Origin: an uncultured Chlorobiota bacterium
GTDB taxonomy: Bacteria > Bacteroidota > Ignavibacteria > UBA10030 > UBA6906
NCBI GenBank assembly: GCA_900696645.1
Contig: CAADGV010000040.1
Location: 101,848-165,847 of the forward strand
Reading direction: 5' to 3'
Length of the DNA stretch: 64,000 nt
The position numbers were made by a program, and so were the translations under genes. A model generated the notes under the pieces. That model was not told the DNA's origin, made no database searches, and saw only the letters and a list, made by a program, of their open reading frames with translations. Positions 37,500 through 45,496 of this stretch are shown here, one piece after another. Each line of letters begins with the position of its first letter. The stretch's first letter is position 1.

Positions 37500-38522
37500 T
37501 CAGTTATTCGATATCAATTCAGGAATAGCACTTGACACAAATGTAAACGAATACAGGGAAAATGCGTCGCTCTCCGTCACAAGCCGCAGAACATGCTCGC
37601 CGTAGGCGGGATTCTTCACCAAATTGTACATCCGCGGCTCGGTAATGGCGATAACACTTTTTCCTTCAGTGTCAATCTCGATATCGTTGCCCCTGTTTTC
37701 ACCGGTAAGAAACTCACCATCCTGAGTCACAACAACTTCAATCGTGCTGTCACCTTCCGGCTTTGCCACAACATTTACCCCAAGAGCATGATAACGGAGA
37801 ATGATCTTTCCTGTCTCATGTTCATAATGACGCAAGCTGTTGCGGTCATTCATCCAAACACCTACCGCATAAATTCTGTCACCGAGATAAAAATCAGGGT
37901 CATCATAGTTCACAGCCGACTCCGGCGCGTAACCTTCCACGTTTCCGATGCTTCCCTTGAGATAGCCGGCAAACAGTTCGGGCGTTGATCGGTATAGGAC
38001 AGAGCCCGCCCTGTCTTCTTCCCGCAACGGGTCCATCAACATCGGCATTTCATCGAACACTCCCGCATCATACAACAGGGTCTGTAACACACGCTCCGTG
38101 GTTGCGTATTGCCCTTCACCCGTACTCTTGTAGCGTATGAAGCCGTGCTTGTCAATAAGATACGTCGTCGGCCAATCGCGGTTGTCATATCGTGCGGCAA
38201 TAACCGCCTCATTATCCATCACAACCGGATACGAAATTCCCGACCGCTCGATTGCCTTTTGCACGTATTCCGGATTCTTGCCGAAGGGGAATTTCGGTGT
38301 GTGCACGCCAATCACAACCAGGCCGTGTTCCCGGTAGCGCTTGTACCATTCATTGACATACGGCAACGCTCGCAAGCAACTGCCGCATGTGTAATCCCAG
38401 AACTGGATCAGCACCACCCGGCCCCTCAAAGCGGAAATGATCACCGGTTCCGAGTTGAACCAGAAATCGCCGAACACTTCATGTGCACGGGTTGTTTGTG
38501 GTTGGATTTCAGTCGCCGTCAT
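37500..38522 (-). CDS. TlpA/DipZ-like thioredoxin-fold protein with C-terminal beta domain, no signal peptide
   Basis: 340 residues. The thioredoxin domain (about 15-160) has LIQFWDYTCGSCLRALP with redox Cys 46 and Cys 49, and the cis-proline in DWPTTYLIDKHG. The rest (about 180-340; APESAVNYDDPDFYLGDRIYAVGVW, then Ala-rich beta strands) resembles the C-terminal domain of DipZ-type disulfide-handling proteins. DipZ itself has a CcdA-like membrane domain in front, missing here, and no signal peptide is seen, so the protein appears cytoplasmic, where such proteins could act as peroxiredoxin-like or disulfide reductases. Start ATG 38522. Confidence 0.82.
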   Translation of the reverse strand: MTATEIQPQTTRAHEVFGDFWFNSEPVIISALRGRVVLIQFWDYTCGSCLRALPYVNEWYKRYREHGLVVIGVHTPKFPFGKNPEYVQKAIERSGISYPVVMDNEAVIAARYDNRDWPTTYLIDKHGFIRYKSTGEGQYATTERVLQTLLYDAGVFDEMPMLMDPLREEDRAGSVLYRSTPELFAGYLKGSIGNVEGYAPESAVNYDDPDFYLGDRIYAVGVWMNDRNSLRHYEHETGKIILRYHALGVNVVAKPEGDSTIEVVVTQDGEFLTGENRGNDIEIDTEGKSVIAITEPRMYNLVKNPAYGEHVLRLVTESDAFSLYSFTFVSSAIPELISNN

Positions 38523-38616
38523 GCAAATCTCACTTGTCGTTCATCCCAGAACTCATGAAAAATATAGATAATCGGTGCTGGAATTGCAAGAAAGGGAATT
38601 CTTGCGAAACGGTGAT

Positions 38617-39408
38617 TTACCGCCTGAAACCGGCCAGATGGATTGTCGGTTGCAGTGGTATCGCTTTCTTGTCACCTTTGTAATAGATGCGCTCGAGAAA
38701 CAATCCCGAGGGAGGGGCTGTGAGCCGGGCAGGCTCATTGGAAGGAGTAATCAGAAAACGCTGTACATCTTCCACCGAAAGCTTGCCGCGGCCCACTTCG
38801 GTGGTAACGCCAACTATTCTGCGAACAAGCTTCCATACAAAATGGGAACCGACGATGCGCAGGAGAATCAGATCGCCTGCTTCTGCAATCTCAACAGACT
38901 CGATCAATACCTTTGTCGACTTCTCCTGCGGGTCGTCGTCGGTAAACGATTGCATATTCTTCATGCCGACGAATAGCCGGAGCGTTTCTTCCATCCTTCT
39001 GATATCAAGCTTGTCTTTAATCCACCAGACATACCGCTTGCCGAACGCCGTGCGGCGCCGGGAAATCTGGTAGAGATAGCTTCGCGCAACCGCGTCGTGC
39101 CGTGCGTGAAAATCGGGGCGGGCCTTCTCCACCTCAACAATGTTGATATCCGCCGGAAGTTCGTCATTCACCTTCATCCGGATGATTTCCGGACCGAGCA
39201 TCGTTTTTACATCGAGGTGAGCAACCTGCATCAGCGCATGCACGCCCGCATCCGTGCGTCCTGCGCCGTGAAATTCGAAGTCACCCGTCTTGAACACCGT
39301 CTTCATTGCCCCGATCAGATCCCCCTGAACTGTGCGCGCATTCTTCTGCACCTGCCAGCCGCTGTAGCGGGTTCCTTCGTATTCGATATAGAGTTTAAAA
39401 CGGGACAT
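38617..39408 (-). CDS. truA: tRNA pseudouridine(38-40) synthase
   Basis: 263 residues. TruA isomerises uridines 38-40 in the anticodon arm. The opening MSRFKLYIEYEGTRYSGWQ, the catalytic motif GAGRTDAGVHALMQ with Asp 53, RSYLYQISRR and FVWKLVRRIVGVTTEVG are all family marks, and SGLFLERIYY is near the end. A lone gene: a GxxExxY remnant and the NUDIX gene lie upstream, and 94 bases separate it from the thioredoxin-like gene. Confidence 0.96.
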   Translation of the reverse strand: MSRFKLYIEYEGTRYSGWQVQKNARTVQGDLIGAMKTVFKTGDFEFHGAGRTDAGVHALMQVAHLDVKTMLGPEIIRMKVNDELPADINIVEVEKARPDFHARHDAVARSYLYQISRRRTAFGKRYVWWIKDKLDIRRMEETLRLFVGMKNMQSFTDDDPQEKSTKVLIESVEIAEAGDLILLRIVGSHFVWKLVRRIVGVTTEVGRGKLSVEDVQRFLITPSNEPARLTAPPSGLFLERIYYKGDKKAIPLQPTIHLAGFRR

Positions 39409-39417
39409 AGTTCAACC

Positions 39418-39563
39418 ACAGAGATCCCAGTGTTCACAGAGATAACTGAGAAAAGTCAAAAAGTCTCCTTGTTGATAAACCGTTTGATTCCTGATTTGAG
39501 AACGGGAACGTTGAAATTGATCAACAGCCCGACCGTAGCCTTCGATGCTTTGAGGTAGTTCAG
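39418..39563 (-). pseudogene. C-terminal remnant of a GxxExxY (PDDEXK_3) gene with a repeat arm
   Basis: On the minus strand positions 39563-39456 read [35 protein letters not shown] and stop; this is the C-terminus of GxxExxY-family proteins (the same [16 protein letters not shown] signature as in the broken copy at 45530). The rest of the gene is gone: the reading frame runs straight into the end of the NUDIX gene, whose TGA (39562-39560) overlaps its first codon. After the stop, 39418-39448 holds a CCACAGAGA-type repeat arm related to those flanking the 45.5 kb copy. Confidence 0.7.
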
Positions 39564-39988
39564 AGCCCTCGGGCTACTCTGCTGTTCACCAATTCCCAAG
39601 CATCAGCGATGATCTTCTTATGATCAAATGCAAGCGGAATGTTCATCCAATCTTCTACCACCTCAACATGTGATGCATCATCTCCCGCTTTCAGCGTTGA
39701 GAGATCGGCATCGGCGAGAAATGCCACAGCCACAGTGTGTCGTTCCTCGTCACGCTTCGGATCGGAATATACTCCGATCATTTTGAGATTGTGAACGACA
39801 AGGCCGGTCTCCTCCAGCATCTCCCGTTTGCATGCTTCCTCAACAGTCTCATTCACATCGACGAAGCCGCCGGGCAAGGCATAGTGATCCTCGAATGGCT
39901 CATGTCCCCTCTTGATGAGTACCACTGCATCGTTGTCAAGAACAACGCAATCGACCGTTAGAGGTCGTGTCGGGAATGAGAGAGCCAT
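39560..39988 (-). CDS. NUDIX hydrolase
   Basis: 142 residues. The Nudix box is intact: [24 protein letters not shown] matches G-x5-E-x7-R-E-U-x-E-E-x-G-U. [22 protein letters not shown] and YALPGGF resemble ADP-ribose pyrophosphatase or 8-oxo-dGTPase-like members; the substrate is not certain. Its 3' end has been joined to the GxxExxY remnant, so the last residues (NSRVARGL) may come from that event. The oppositely oriented GHL10 gene starts 125 bases upstream. Confidence 0.87.
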   Translation of the reverse strand: MALSFPTRPLTVDCVVLDNDAVVLIKRGHEPFEDHYALPGGFVDVNETVEEACKREMLEETGLVVHNLKMIGVYSDPKRDEERHTVAVAFLADADLSTLKAGDDASHVEVVEDWMNIPLAFDHKKIIADAWELVNSRVARGL

Positions 39989-40112
39989 CTGCGTGCGTGT
40001 ACAGTAGTTTAGTGAAGATTGAAAGAGACTTGTTGGAACAGCGTTGATTTCTTACATTATTGCCGATCCTTATCGCAACCCATTTCGATTCAATAACGAA
40101 ATCTATCTGCTC

Positions 40113-41333
40113 ATGTTCAAGAAGGCATTCGTTTTTATTGGTATCTGTATTCTTTCAGGATTCTCCTTGTTTCATTCCGGCTGTGCCGGCAGCGGCGAAC
40201 AACAACAGCAGAGGCCTGCCCCTGTTGAGCTTCGCGGCGTATGGATCACACAACACGATCGTGTTCTGGAAACCAGGGAAAGCATCGCGAACGCCATGCA
40301 ATTTCTTGCTGATCACAATTTCAACGTCGTCTTTCCGGTTGTGTGGACCAACGGCATGACGCTGTTTCCCAGCACAACAATGAACGTGTTGTTCGGCATT
40401 GAGATAGACACGCTTGCGGCGTACAAAGGCCGTGACCCGCTTGCGGAAGTAATCGAAGAAGCGCACAAGCGCAACATCGCCGTCATTCCCTGTTTCGAGG
40501 GAGGATTTTCGGCCGGCGATTCGGAAAGCGTTATCATCCGCTCGAAACCACATTGGGCTGCGCGTGACCGCGCAAATAAGATTGCCGTCAAAGACGGCGT
40601 TGCGTGGCTAAACGCATTTCTCCCCGAAGTCCAAAACTTCATGTTTGCAATCATCGGTGAAGTGGTACAGAAATACGATATCGACGGCGTGCAGGGGGGA
40701 ACACGTTTGCCCGCCCAGCCTATTGAAGCAGGTTACGATTCTGTGTTTGCCGCGGAGTACACCGAATTGCACGCGGGAACGCCCCCACCGCTCGACATAA
40801 ATGAGAAGCACTGGAAATTCTGGCGCGCAGTACGCCTCAACACATTCGCACGGCAAGTCTATTGGAAAGTGAAAGCGACCAAACCGGGGGCGGTGGTTTC
40901 ATGGTCTCCCTTCGCGTATCCGTGGTCACTTGACGAGTACTTGCAGGACTGGCGTATCTGGATCAGCAAAAGTCCCGACGGTGAATACTCGGCAGACATC
41001 ATGCATCCGAGAATCTTCCGCTACGACATCGAAAGCTACAAGCGAACGCTTGCGTCGCAGCATCGCGATTCGATTCGCATTCATAGCGAGAAGCGGTACA
41101 TGTATCCCGGCATACTATTGCAAGACAAAAGCTTCAGCATGACTGATGATTTCCTGACGGAAGGTGTCCGCTTCAACCGCTACCTTGGATACAACGGTGA
41201 GGTGTTCTACTCGTATGAGGGATTGAGAAAAGATAACGGCAGGCTTGCGAAGGTACTGAAATCAACTCACTACAGATTGCCGGCAAGACTTCCCTTTACG
41301 CCTTCAAGCCGGAAAAACATTTCAGGTCCGTAG
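40113..41333 (+). CDS. GHL10-family lipoprotein (glycoside hydrolase-like)
   Basis: 406 residues from ATG 40113, which gives a clean lipoprotein signal (MFKKAFVFIGICILSGF then HSGC, Cys 24); a TTG at 40044 would add 23 unlikely residues. LRGVWITQHDRVLETRESIANAM, FNVVFPVVWTNGMTLFPS and RNIAVIPCFEGGF are the GHL10 (DUF187, YngK-like) barrel strands. The expected acidic catalytic strand after DIDG reads VQGGTRLPA (192-200), where relatives have acidic residues after the same glycine, so activity is doubtful. WSPFAYPWSLDEYLQDW and the HPRIFRYDIESYK region follow. One of two plus-strand genes in the right three quarters of the window. Confidence 0.83.
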   Translation: MFKKAFVFIGICILSGFSLFHSGCAGSGEQQQQRPAPVELRGVWITQHDRVLETRESIANAMQFLADHNFNVVFPVVWTNGMTLFPSTTMNVLFGIEIDTLAAYKGRDPLAEVIEEAHKRNIAVIPCFEGGFSAGDSESVIIRSKPHWAARDRANKIAVKDGVAWLNAFLPEVQNFMFAIIGEVVQKYDIDGVQGGTRLPAQPIEAGYDSVFAAEYTELHAGTPPPLDINEKHWKFWRAVRLNTFARQVYWKVKATKPGAVVSWSPFAYPWSLDEYLQDWRIWISKSPDGEYSADIMHPRIFRYDIESYKRTLASQHRDSIRIHSEKRYMYPGILLQDKSFSMTDDFLTEGVRFNRYLGYNGEVFYSYEGLRKDNGRLAKVLKSTHYRLPARLPFTPSSRKNISGP

Positions 41334-41337
41334 CTGC

Positions 41338-42516
41338 TTATTTGACCAGCAGCAGTTCCCTCTGAGGAGTCGAGAGGAACTCGGCACCGTTTTCCTTCAC
41401 AACAACCATCTCCTCCACCGTTGCAATGCCGCGACCCGGAACGGGTAATCTTGGCTCAATCGTGAACACCATCCCCGCCTCAAGCTTCTGAAATGGTTTC
41501 TGTGCGTATTTCTCCCAAGCCGGGCCCAGCAACGCGGTGCCGTCATGCGCAAATCTCCCGACCTGATGTCCCAAGCCGTGCGGATATTCGGGGTAGCCGG
41601 ACTGAGTGATGTATCCGCGCGCTGTCTTATCTATTTCAATTCCCTCAATCCCCGGTCGCATTTGCTTTCTTGCCAACTCGATTGATGTCACAATCGTATC
41701 GAACCCTCGTTGAACTTCCGGCGGGGCTTTGTCCTCCCCTTCTTTCAAGACATAGAACGTCCGCTGTAAGTCGGAGCAATACTCATTGTACTTCAGGCCA
41801 AAATCCATGTTGAGAATATGCCCGCGTTCAATGACCCGGTCCGTTGGGCCGTAATGTGCCTCGGCTGTGTCGGGGCCGGTGAAAACGGCCGGACATGATT
41901 TCGGATCCCAGGCATACGTCACGCCGGCTTCCTTCACTTTTTGCCTCATGAACTCTGCGACCTCCTTCTCCGTCTTCCCCGGCTTGACGAATTGAGTAAC
42001 TTCTGAATAGATTCTCTCTGTAATGCGAATTGCTTCTTTGATGTTCTCGATTTCGGCCTTCGTCTTACGTTGACGGAGTGCGGAGATGATTTTTTCGGCG
42101 GAGATGAGTCTGTCCTGAAAATCAATCTCATACAGAAAATCCCTCAGCGTCAGGTACATGCCGTGCGTCAGTCCGTCGCAGATTTCACTTCCGGTCGAGT
42201 AGTTGACGGCAATCTTCTTCGGATTGATACGCTTCATGAATCCGAGGAAATGTTCCTTGATTCCCTGCACATAGCCGACTACCTCGTCGTACGCGTTTGT
42301 GTCCTCAACTCCCTGTTTGTCATACTGCCCGACAATTGCATACGCATTGGATTGCGTAAGAATGAATGCGGAATGCCACGTAACAACACCATCTATCAGA
42401 AATGGCAATGTCGGATCGCCGTTGAGCGAACTCTCGCGGACAAACGTGATCCAACAATCTACGTCGAATTCTGTGAGAATTGCTTTGGCTTGATTGACTT
42501 TTTCTTGAATCAGCAT
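41338..42516 (-). CDS. M24 family metallopeptidase (Xaa-Pro aminopeptidase-like)
   Basis: 392 residues. The N-terminal creatinase-like domain (about 1-150) precedes a pita-bread domain with the five metal ligands Asp 238, Asp 249, His 317, Glu 354 and Glu 368 (NMDFGLKYNEYCSDLQRTF, HGLGHQVG, FTIEPRL, TVEEMVVV) and the substrate His 221. Such enzymes release N-terminal residues next to proline. With the hydroxyproline cluster downstream this suggests use of proline- or hydroxyproline-rich peptides. It converges with the GHL10 gene, 4 bases between stops. Confidence 0.93.
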   Translation of the reverse strand: MLIQEKVNQAKAILTEFDVDCWITFVRESSLNGDPTLPFLIDGVVTWHSAFILTQSNAYAIVGQYDKQGVEDTNAYDEVVGYVQGIKEHFLGFMKRINPKKIAVNYSTGSEICDGLTHGMYLTLRDFLYEIDFQDRLISAEKIISALRQRKTKAEIENIKEAIRITERIYSEVTQFVKPGKTEKEVAEFMRQKVKEAGVTYAWDPKSCPAVFTGPDTAEAHYGPTDRVIERGHILNMDFGLKYNEYCSDLQRTFYVLKEGEDKAPPEVQRGFDTIVTSIELARKQMRPGIEGIEIDKTARGYITQSGYPEYPHGLGHQVGRFAHDGTALLGPAWEKYAQKPFQKLEAGMVFTIEPRLPVPGRGIATVEEMVVVKENGAEFLSTPQRELLLVK

Positions 42517-42533
42517 ATTGAATCCTTGTTTTT

Positions 42534-42609
42534 TTCAACACAAAGACACGAAGTGACACAAAGGTTCACGAAGTGTTTTGAAGTATTTTCTTTGTGCCTT
42601 CGTGTTGAA
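42534..42609. repeat. CACRAAG-type inverted repeat, solo hairpin
   Basis: TTCAACACAAAGACACGAAG at 42534-42553 and the reverse complement of 42590-42609 (TTCAACACGAAGGCACAAAG) agree in 17 of 20 bases, the differences being A/G changes. The left arm continues with further ACACAAAG/TCACGAAG units to 42573. It fills the gap between the PhoH gene and the M24 peptidase gene and looks like a collapsed copy of the 45.5 kb unit. Confidence 0.8.
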
Positions 42610-42615
42610 CTCCCT

Positions 42616-43947
42616 CTACAGTACATTACTCGCAAGTTCTGCAAGTTCCGAGCGTTCACCCTTTTCCAGATTGATGTGAGCGTAGAGCGGCTGCCCCTTC
42701 ATCTTCTCGATCAAATAGCTGAGTCCGTTGGAACGGCTGTCGAGATAAGGATGATCTATTTGATAGATATCGCCCGTAAACACCAGCTTTGTCCCCTCTC
42801 CTGCCCGCGTGATAATCGTCTTGACTTCATGCGGTGTCAGGTTTTGCGCCTCGTCGATAATGAAGAACGCCTTTGCGAGGCTTCTTCCCCTGATGTACGC
42901 CAACGGCTCAATGACAAGCTTTCGTTCCTGAACCAACTGTGTGATCTTCTTATACCTTTCATCCGATTCCGAAAACTGATGTTGAATCACGGCAAGATTA
43001 TCAAACAGCGGCTTCATGTACGGGTCGAGTTTCTGCTCGATATCGCCGGGAAGATAGCCGATATCACGGTTGCTTAACGGAATAACCGGACGCGCAACAA
43101 GAATCTGGCGATAAAACCTCCTGCACTCAAGTGAGGCGGCAAGAGCCAAGAGTGTTTTTCCCGTTCCTGCTTTTCCGGAAATGCTCACCAACTGAATATC
43201 AGGATTGAGAAGCGCCTGCAGTACGAATGTCTGTTCTGCGTTGCGCGGCGAAATGCCATAGGCGCTTAGTTTATCAACTTTCCTGATAAAATGATCGGCG
43301 GCGTAGTACATTGCCAATGCCGAGTGCTTGCCGTTGCGCATGACGAGGAATTCGTTCGCCAGCAACTTCTTCCTGAATGCAATTTCATCTTCATCAATAT
43401 GATACGGCTTCTCGTACAACCGCTGAATGATTTCACCGGGGAGATTCTCTTCAACCCTATGACCTGTGTACAGCGCATCAATATCTTTCACCTGATCGGA
43501 TTTATAATCCTGCGACATCAACCCGAGCGCCTTTGCTTTCATGCGCAGATTCACATCCTTCGTCACGAGCGTCACGGGGACTTCGGGTTTCTCTTTCGCG
43601 ATGTGATATGCGATGTTTAAAATATGATGGTCGGGTTTGTCAGGGGAGAAGTTCAATTGAAGGTCGGCGTGAAACTCCCGTTCAAGTTTCACTGAAATCT
43701 TGCCGAGCTTCGGCCCGATCTTCACACCGCCGTTGAACAGCTTGTCCTGACTCAACTCGTCGAGCGTCCGCACAAACTCGCGAGCGTGAAAATTCAGCAC
43801 TTCATTCCCCTTCTTGAACTGGTCCAGTTCCTCCAGCACGGTCACGGGAACAACGACATTGTGTTCTGCAAAGTGTGTGATGCATGAACTGTCATGCAGA
43901 ATAACGTTGGTGTCGAGCACGAAAGTCTTCTTCTGAGAACGGGCCAA
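42616..43947 (-). CDS. PIN-domain/PhoH-like ATPase (YlaK type)
   Basis: 443 residues. N-terminal PIN nuclease domain (1-about 150) with FVLDTNVILHD (Asp 12) and acidic DEVLEELDQ and LVTKDVNLRMKAKAL. A linker leads to the PhoH ATPase: Walker A SGKAGTGKTLLALA (257-270), VARPVIPLSNRDIGYLPGD, and Walker B FFIIDEAQNLTPHEVK (361-376), then TGDIYQIDHPYLDSRSNGLSYL. Such fusions are RNA helicase/ribonucleases. Its stop lies 6 bases from the CACRAAG hairpin at 42534-42609. Upstream 43997-44126 is a candidate small RNA on the same strand. Confidence 0.93.
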   Translation of the reverse strand: MARSQKKTFVLDTNVILHDSSCITHFAEHNVVVPVTVLEELDQFKKGNEVLNFHAREFVRTLDELSQDKLFNGGVKIGPKLGKISVKLEREFHADLQLNFSPDKPDHHILNIAYHIAKEKPEVPVTLVTKDVNLRMKAKALGLMSQDYKSDQVKDIDALYTGHRVEENLPGEIIQRLYEKPYHIDEDEIAFRKKLLANEFLVMRNGKHSALAMYYAADHFIRKVDKLSAYGISPRNAEQTFVLQALLNPDIQLVSISGKAGTGKTLLALAASLECRRFYRQILVARPVIPLSNRDIGYLPGDIEQKLDPYMKPLFDNLAVIQHQFSESDERYKKITQLVQERKLVIEPLAYIRGRSLAKAFFIIDEAQNLTPHEVKTIITRAGEGTKLVFTGDIYQIDHPYLDSRSNGLSYLIEKMKGQPLYAHINLEKGERSELAELASNVL

Positions 43948-43996
43948 TACGGTGAATCCTCCTCTTCTGTGAATTGTGCAATGAACGGAACGCGCA

Positions 43997-44025
43997 AATA
44001 AAAAAAGGCGCCGCGTTGACGCCTT
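43997..44025 (-). terminator. Intrinsic terminator of the candidate small RNA
   Basis: AAGGCG (44005-44010) pairs with CGCCTT (44020-44025); on the minus strand a run of seven T follows. No protein gene ends just before it: the nearest upstream stop is at 44230. Confidence 0.7.
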
Positions 44026-44126
44026 GGTTCAGTCAATGTTGATGGTTGACGCTGCTATGTAGTACGACATGTGAAAACTGTGCGACAGGGTTCAAATCTC
44101 CGATTGCTACGTGGTATCCGGTTCCC
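44000..44126 (-). ncRNA. Candidate small RNA gene of about 125 bases
   Basis: Between a good promoter (44132-44160) and a clear terminator (43997-44025) there is no frame of note. The predicted transcript starts about 44126 with TAGGTGGGAACCGG. GTGG pairs with CCAC of the following CCACG to make a first hairpin, and the T-rich terminator stem closes the 3' end. It is not a tRNA, and I see neither the SRP RNA core nor a riboswitch core I recognise. It could also be a leader of phoH with an attenuator, since that gene starts 50 bases downstream. Confidence 0.45.
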
Positions 44127-44131
44127 ACCTA

Positions 44132-44160
44132 ACGATACAGTATTCACATCAAATTGTCAA
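44132..44160 (-). promoter_or_regulatory. Sigma70-like promoter before the candidate small RNA
   Basis: TTGACA at 44160-44155 and TATCGT at 44137-44132 are 17 bases apart on the minus strand: a perfect -35 box with a fair -10 box. Confidence 0.55.
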
Positions 44161-44229
44161 CTGATTTATATGAAGTTACGGAATTATTAAGAGAATTCAG
44201 TTGAAGACTGCGAATATGCCAAACAGCGT

Positions 44230-45480
44230 TTAGGAAAACCTGTCCGGGCTTGTGAGTGACAAGTCGAATGATGGCTTCGCGTTGGTGGCAATTTCTGAAA
44301 CAAGCTTGCCCGTGATGGGTGCCAGAGAAATTCCGATCATCGCATGTCCGGTTGCTGCAATCAGATTTGAGTAAGAAGAAAATCTTCCGATGTACGGAAC
44401 GCCGTCGGGACTTACAGGCCGCAAGCCTGCCCACGGTTCCGCGCCCGCGAAATCCGATTTCTCAAATCCCCCGATGTAGTTTGGGATGGAATTGAGAATT
44501 GCATCAACGCGGCGGCGCGTGATGCTGAGATCAAGTCCGGCAATCTCCATCGTGCCTGCAAAACGGATTGTGTCACCCATCGGCGTTACAGCGACACGCG
44601 CTTCAGCGAAGATGAGTGGAATAGCGGGTTTGTTTTCTTTTCGGGGAATGGTGACGCTGTAACCTTTGCCTGCCTGAACAAGCAATCTGATTCCGAGTTT
44701 TTTCACGATGTTCGGCGACCATGAACCGCCCGCAAGAACAAACTCATCCGCCGACAAATCTCCTGCCGAAGTTGCCACTCCGACAACACGTTTGCCCTCA
44801 ATCTTGAACCCTGAAACCTCCGTGTTCTTCAATAACCTCACTCCGCCCGCTTCAAGATGCTTTGCCAACCCTTCGACAAATTTCGCCGGAGTCATGTGAC
44901 AATCGTCCGGAAAATACAGGCCGCCTTCTGCCCGCATTTCGACGTTCGGTTCAAGTCGTTGGAGGGATGGTCTGTCAAGCAGTCTCGCGTTGATCCCGAT
45001 CTCTTTCGCAAGTCCGGCTTCCTCCTCACAATCGTGGCGTCCCCTTTCGGTACGATATAAGATTAGCAACCCTTTCGGAGTCCACTCGAAGTCAAACGCC
45101 TTCATTGCAGCAAATTCTTCGTACAAATCAAGACTTGCATTGCCGAGATCGCGCAGCAGGGGCATCGCCCTTCTTACATTCTCATCTGTACATGACTTTT
45201 TGAAATTCCATACCCACGAAATGAAGTCCCGCTCAAGCCGCGGCTTGACATAGAACGGGCTGACCGGACTCAGCATCCACTTCAATCCCTGTGAGATAGT
45301 TCCGGGAGACGCAAGAGGAATGAAATGACTCGGGCAAACGTAGCCCGCATTGTGCAACGACGAGCCGTGCCCGAATTCGCCTTTGTCGATGACTGTGACG
45401 CTTGCGCCTGCTTTATTAAGATAATAAGCGGAACAGAGCCCGATTGCCCCGCCGCCGATGATGACAACGTTAGATTTCAT
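44230..45480 (-). CDS. FAD-dependent D-amino-acid (D-hydroxyproline) dehydrogenase, DadA family
   Basis: 416 residues from ATG 45480; an upstream GTG at 45507 lies in the repeat and is rejected. FAD site NVVIIGGGAIGLCSAYYLNKAG is at residues 4-25, GSSLHNAGYVCPSHF follows, and the C-terminal EPWAGLRPVSPDGVPYIG and ATGHAMIGISLAP are DadA-type. The neighbouring 4-hydroxyproline 2-epimerase, aldehyde dehydrogenase and DapA-like deaminase indicate oxidation of cis-4-hydroxy-D-proline to pyrroline-4-hydroxy-2-carboxylate. Electrons probably go to the respiratory chain. It is separated from the epimerase gene by the 464-base repeat unit. Confidence 0.87.
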   Translation of the reverse strand: MKSNVVIIGGGAIGLCSAYYLNKAGASVTVIDKGEFGHGSSLHNAGYVCPSHFIPLASPGTISQGLKWMLSPVSPFYVKPRLERDFISWVWNFKKSCTDENVRRAMPLLRDLGNASLDLYEEFAAMKAFDFEWTPKGLLILYRTERGRHDCEEEAGLAKEIGINARLLDRPSLQRLEPNVEMRAEGGLYFPDDCHMTPAKFVEGLAKHLEAGGVRLLKNTEVSGFKIEGKRVVGVATSAGDLSADEFVLAGGSWSPNIVKKLGIRLLVQAGKGYSVTIPRKENKPAIPLIFAEARVAVTPMGDTIRFAGTMEIAGLDLSITRRRVDAILNSIPNYIGGFEKSDFAGAEPWAGLRPVSPDGVPYIGRFSSYSNLIAATGHAMIGISLAPITGKLVSEIATNAKPSFDLSLTSPDRFS

Positions 45481-45496
45481 CGGTTTTGCTTTCTTA

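Noticed and set aside
42070-43077. 335-codon plus-strand frame
   Set aside because: Crosses two good minus-strand genes (M24 peptidase, PhoH) and has no family likeness.
44085-44110. GGTTCAAATC resembling a tRNA T-loop
   Set aside because: The flanking bases do not form a T stem, no acceptor or anticodon stem fits, and the predicted transcript runs on the other strand.
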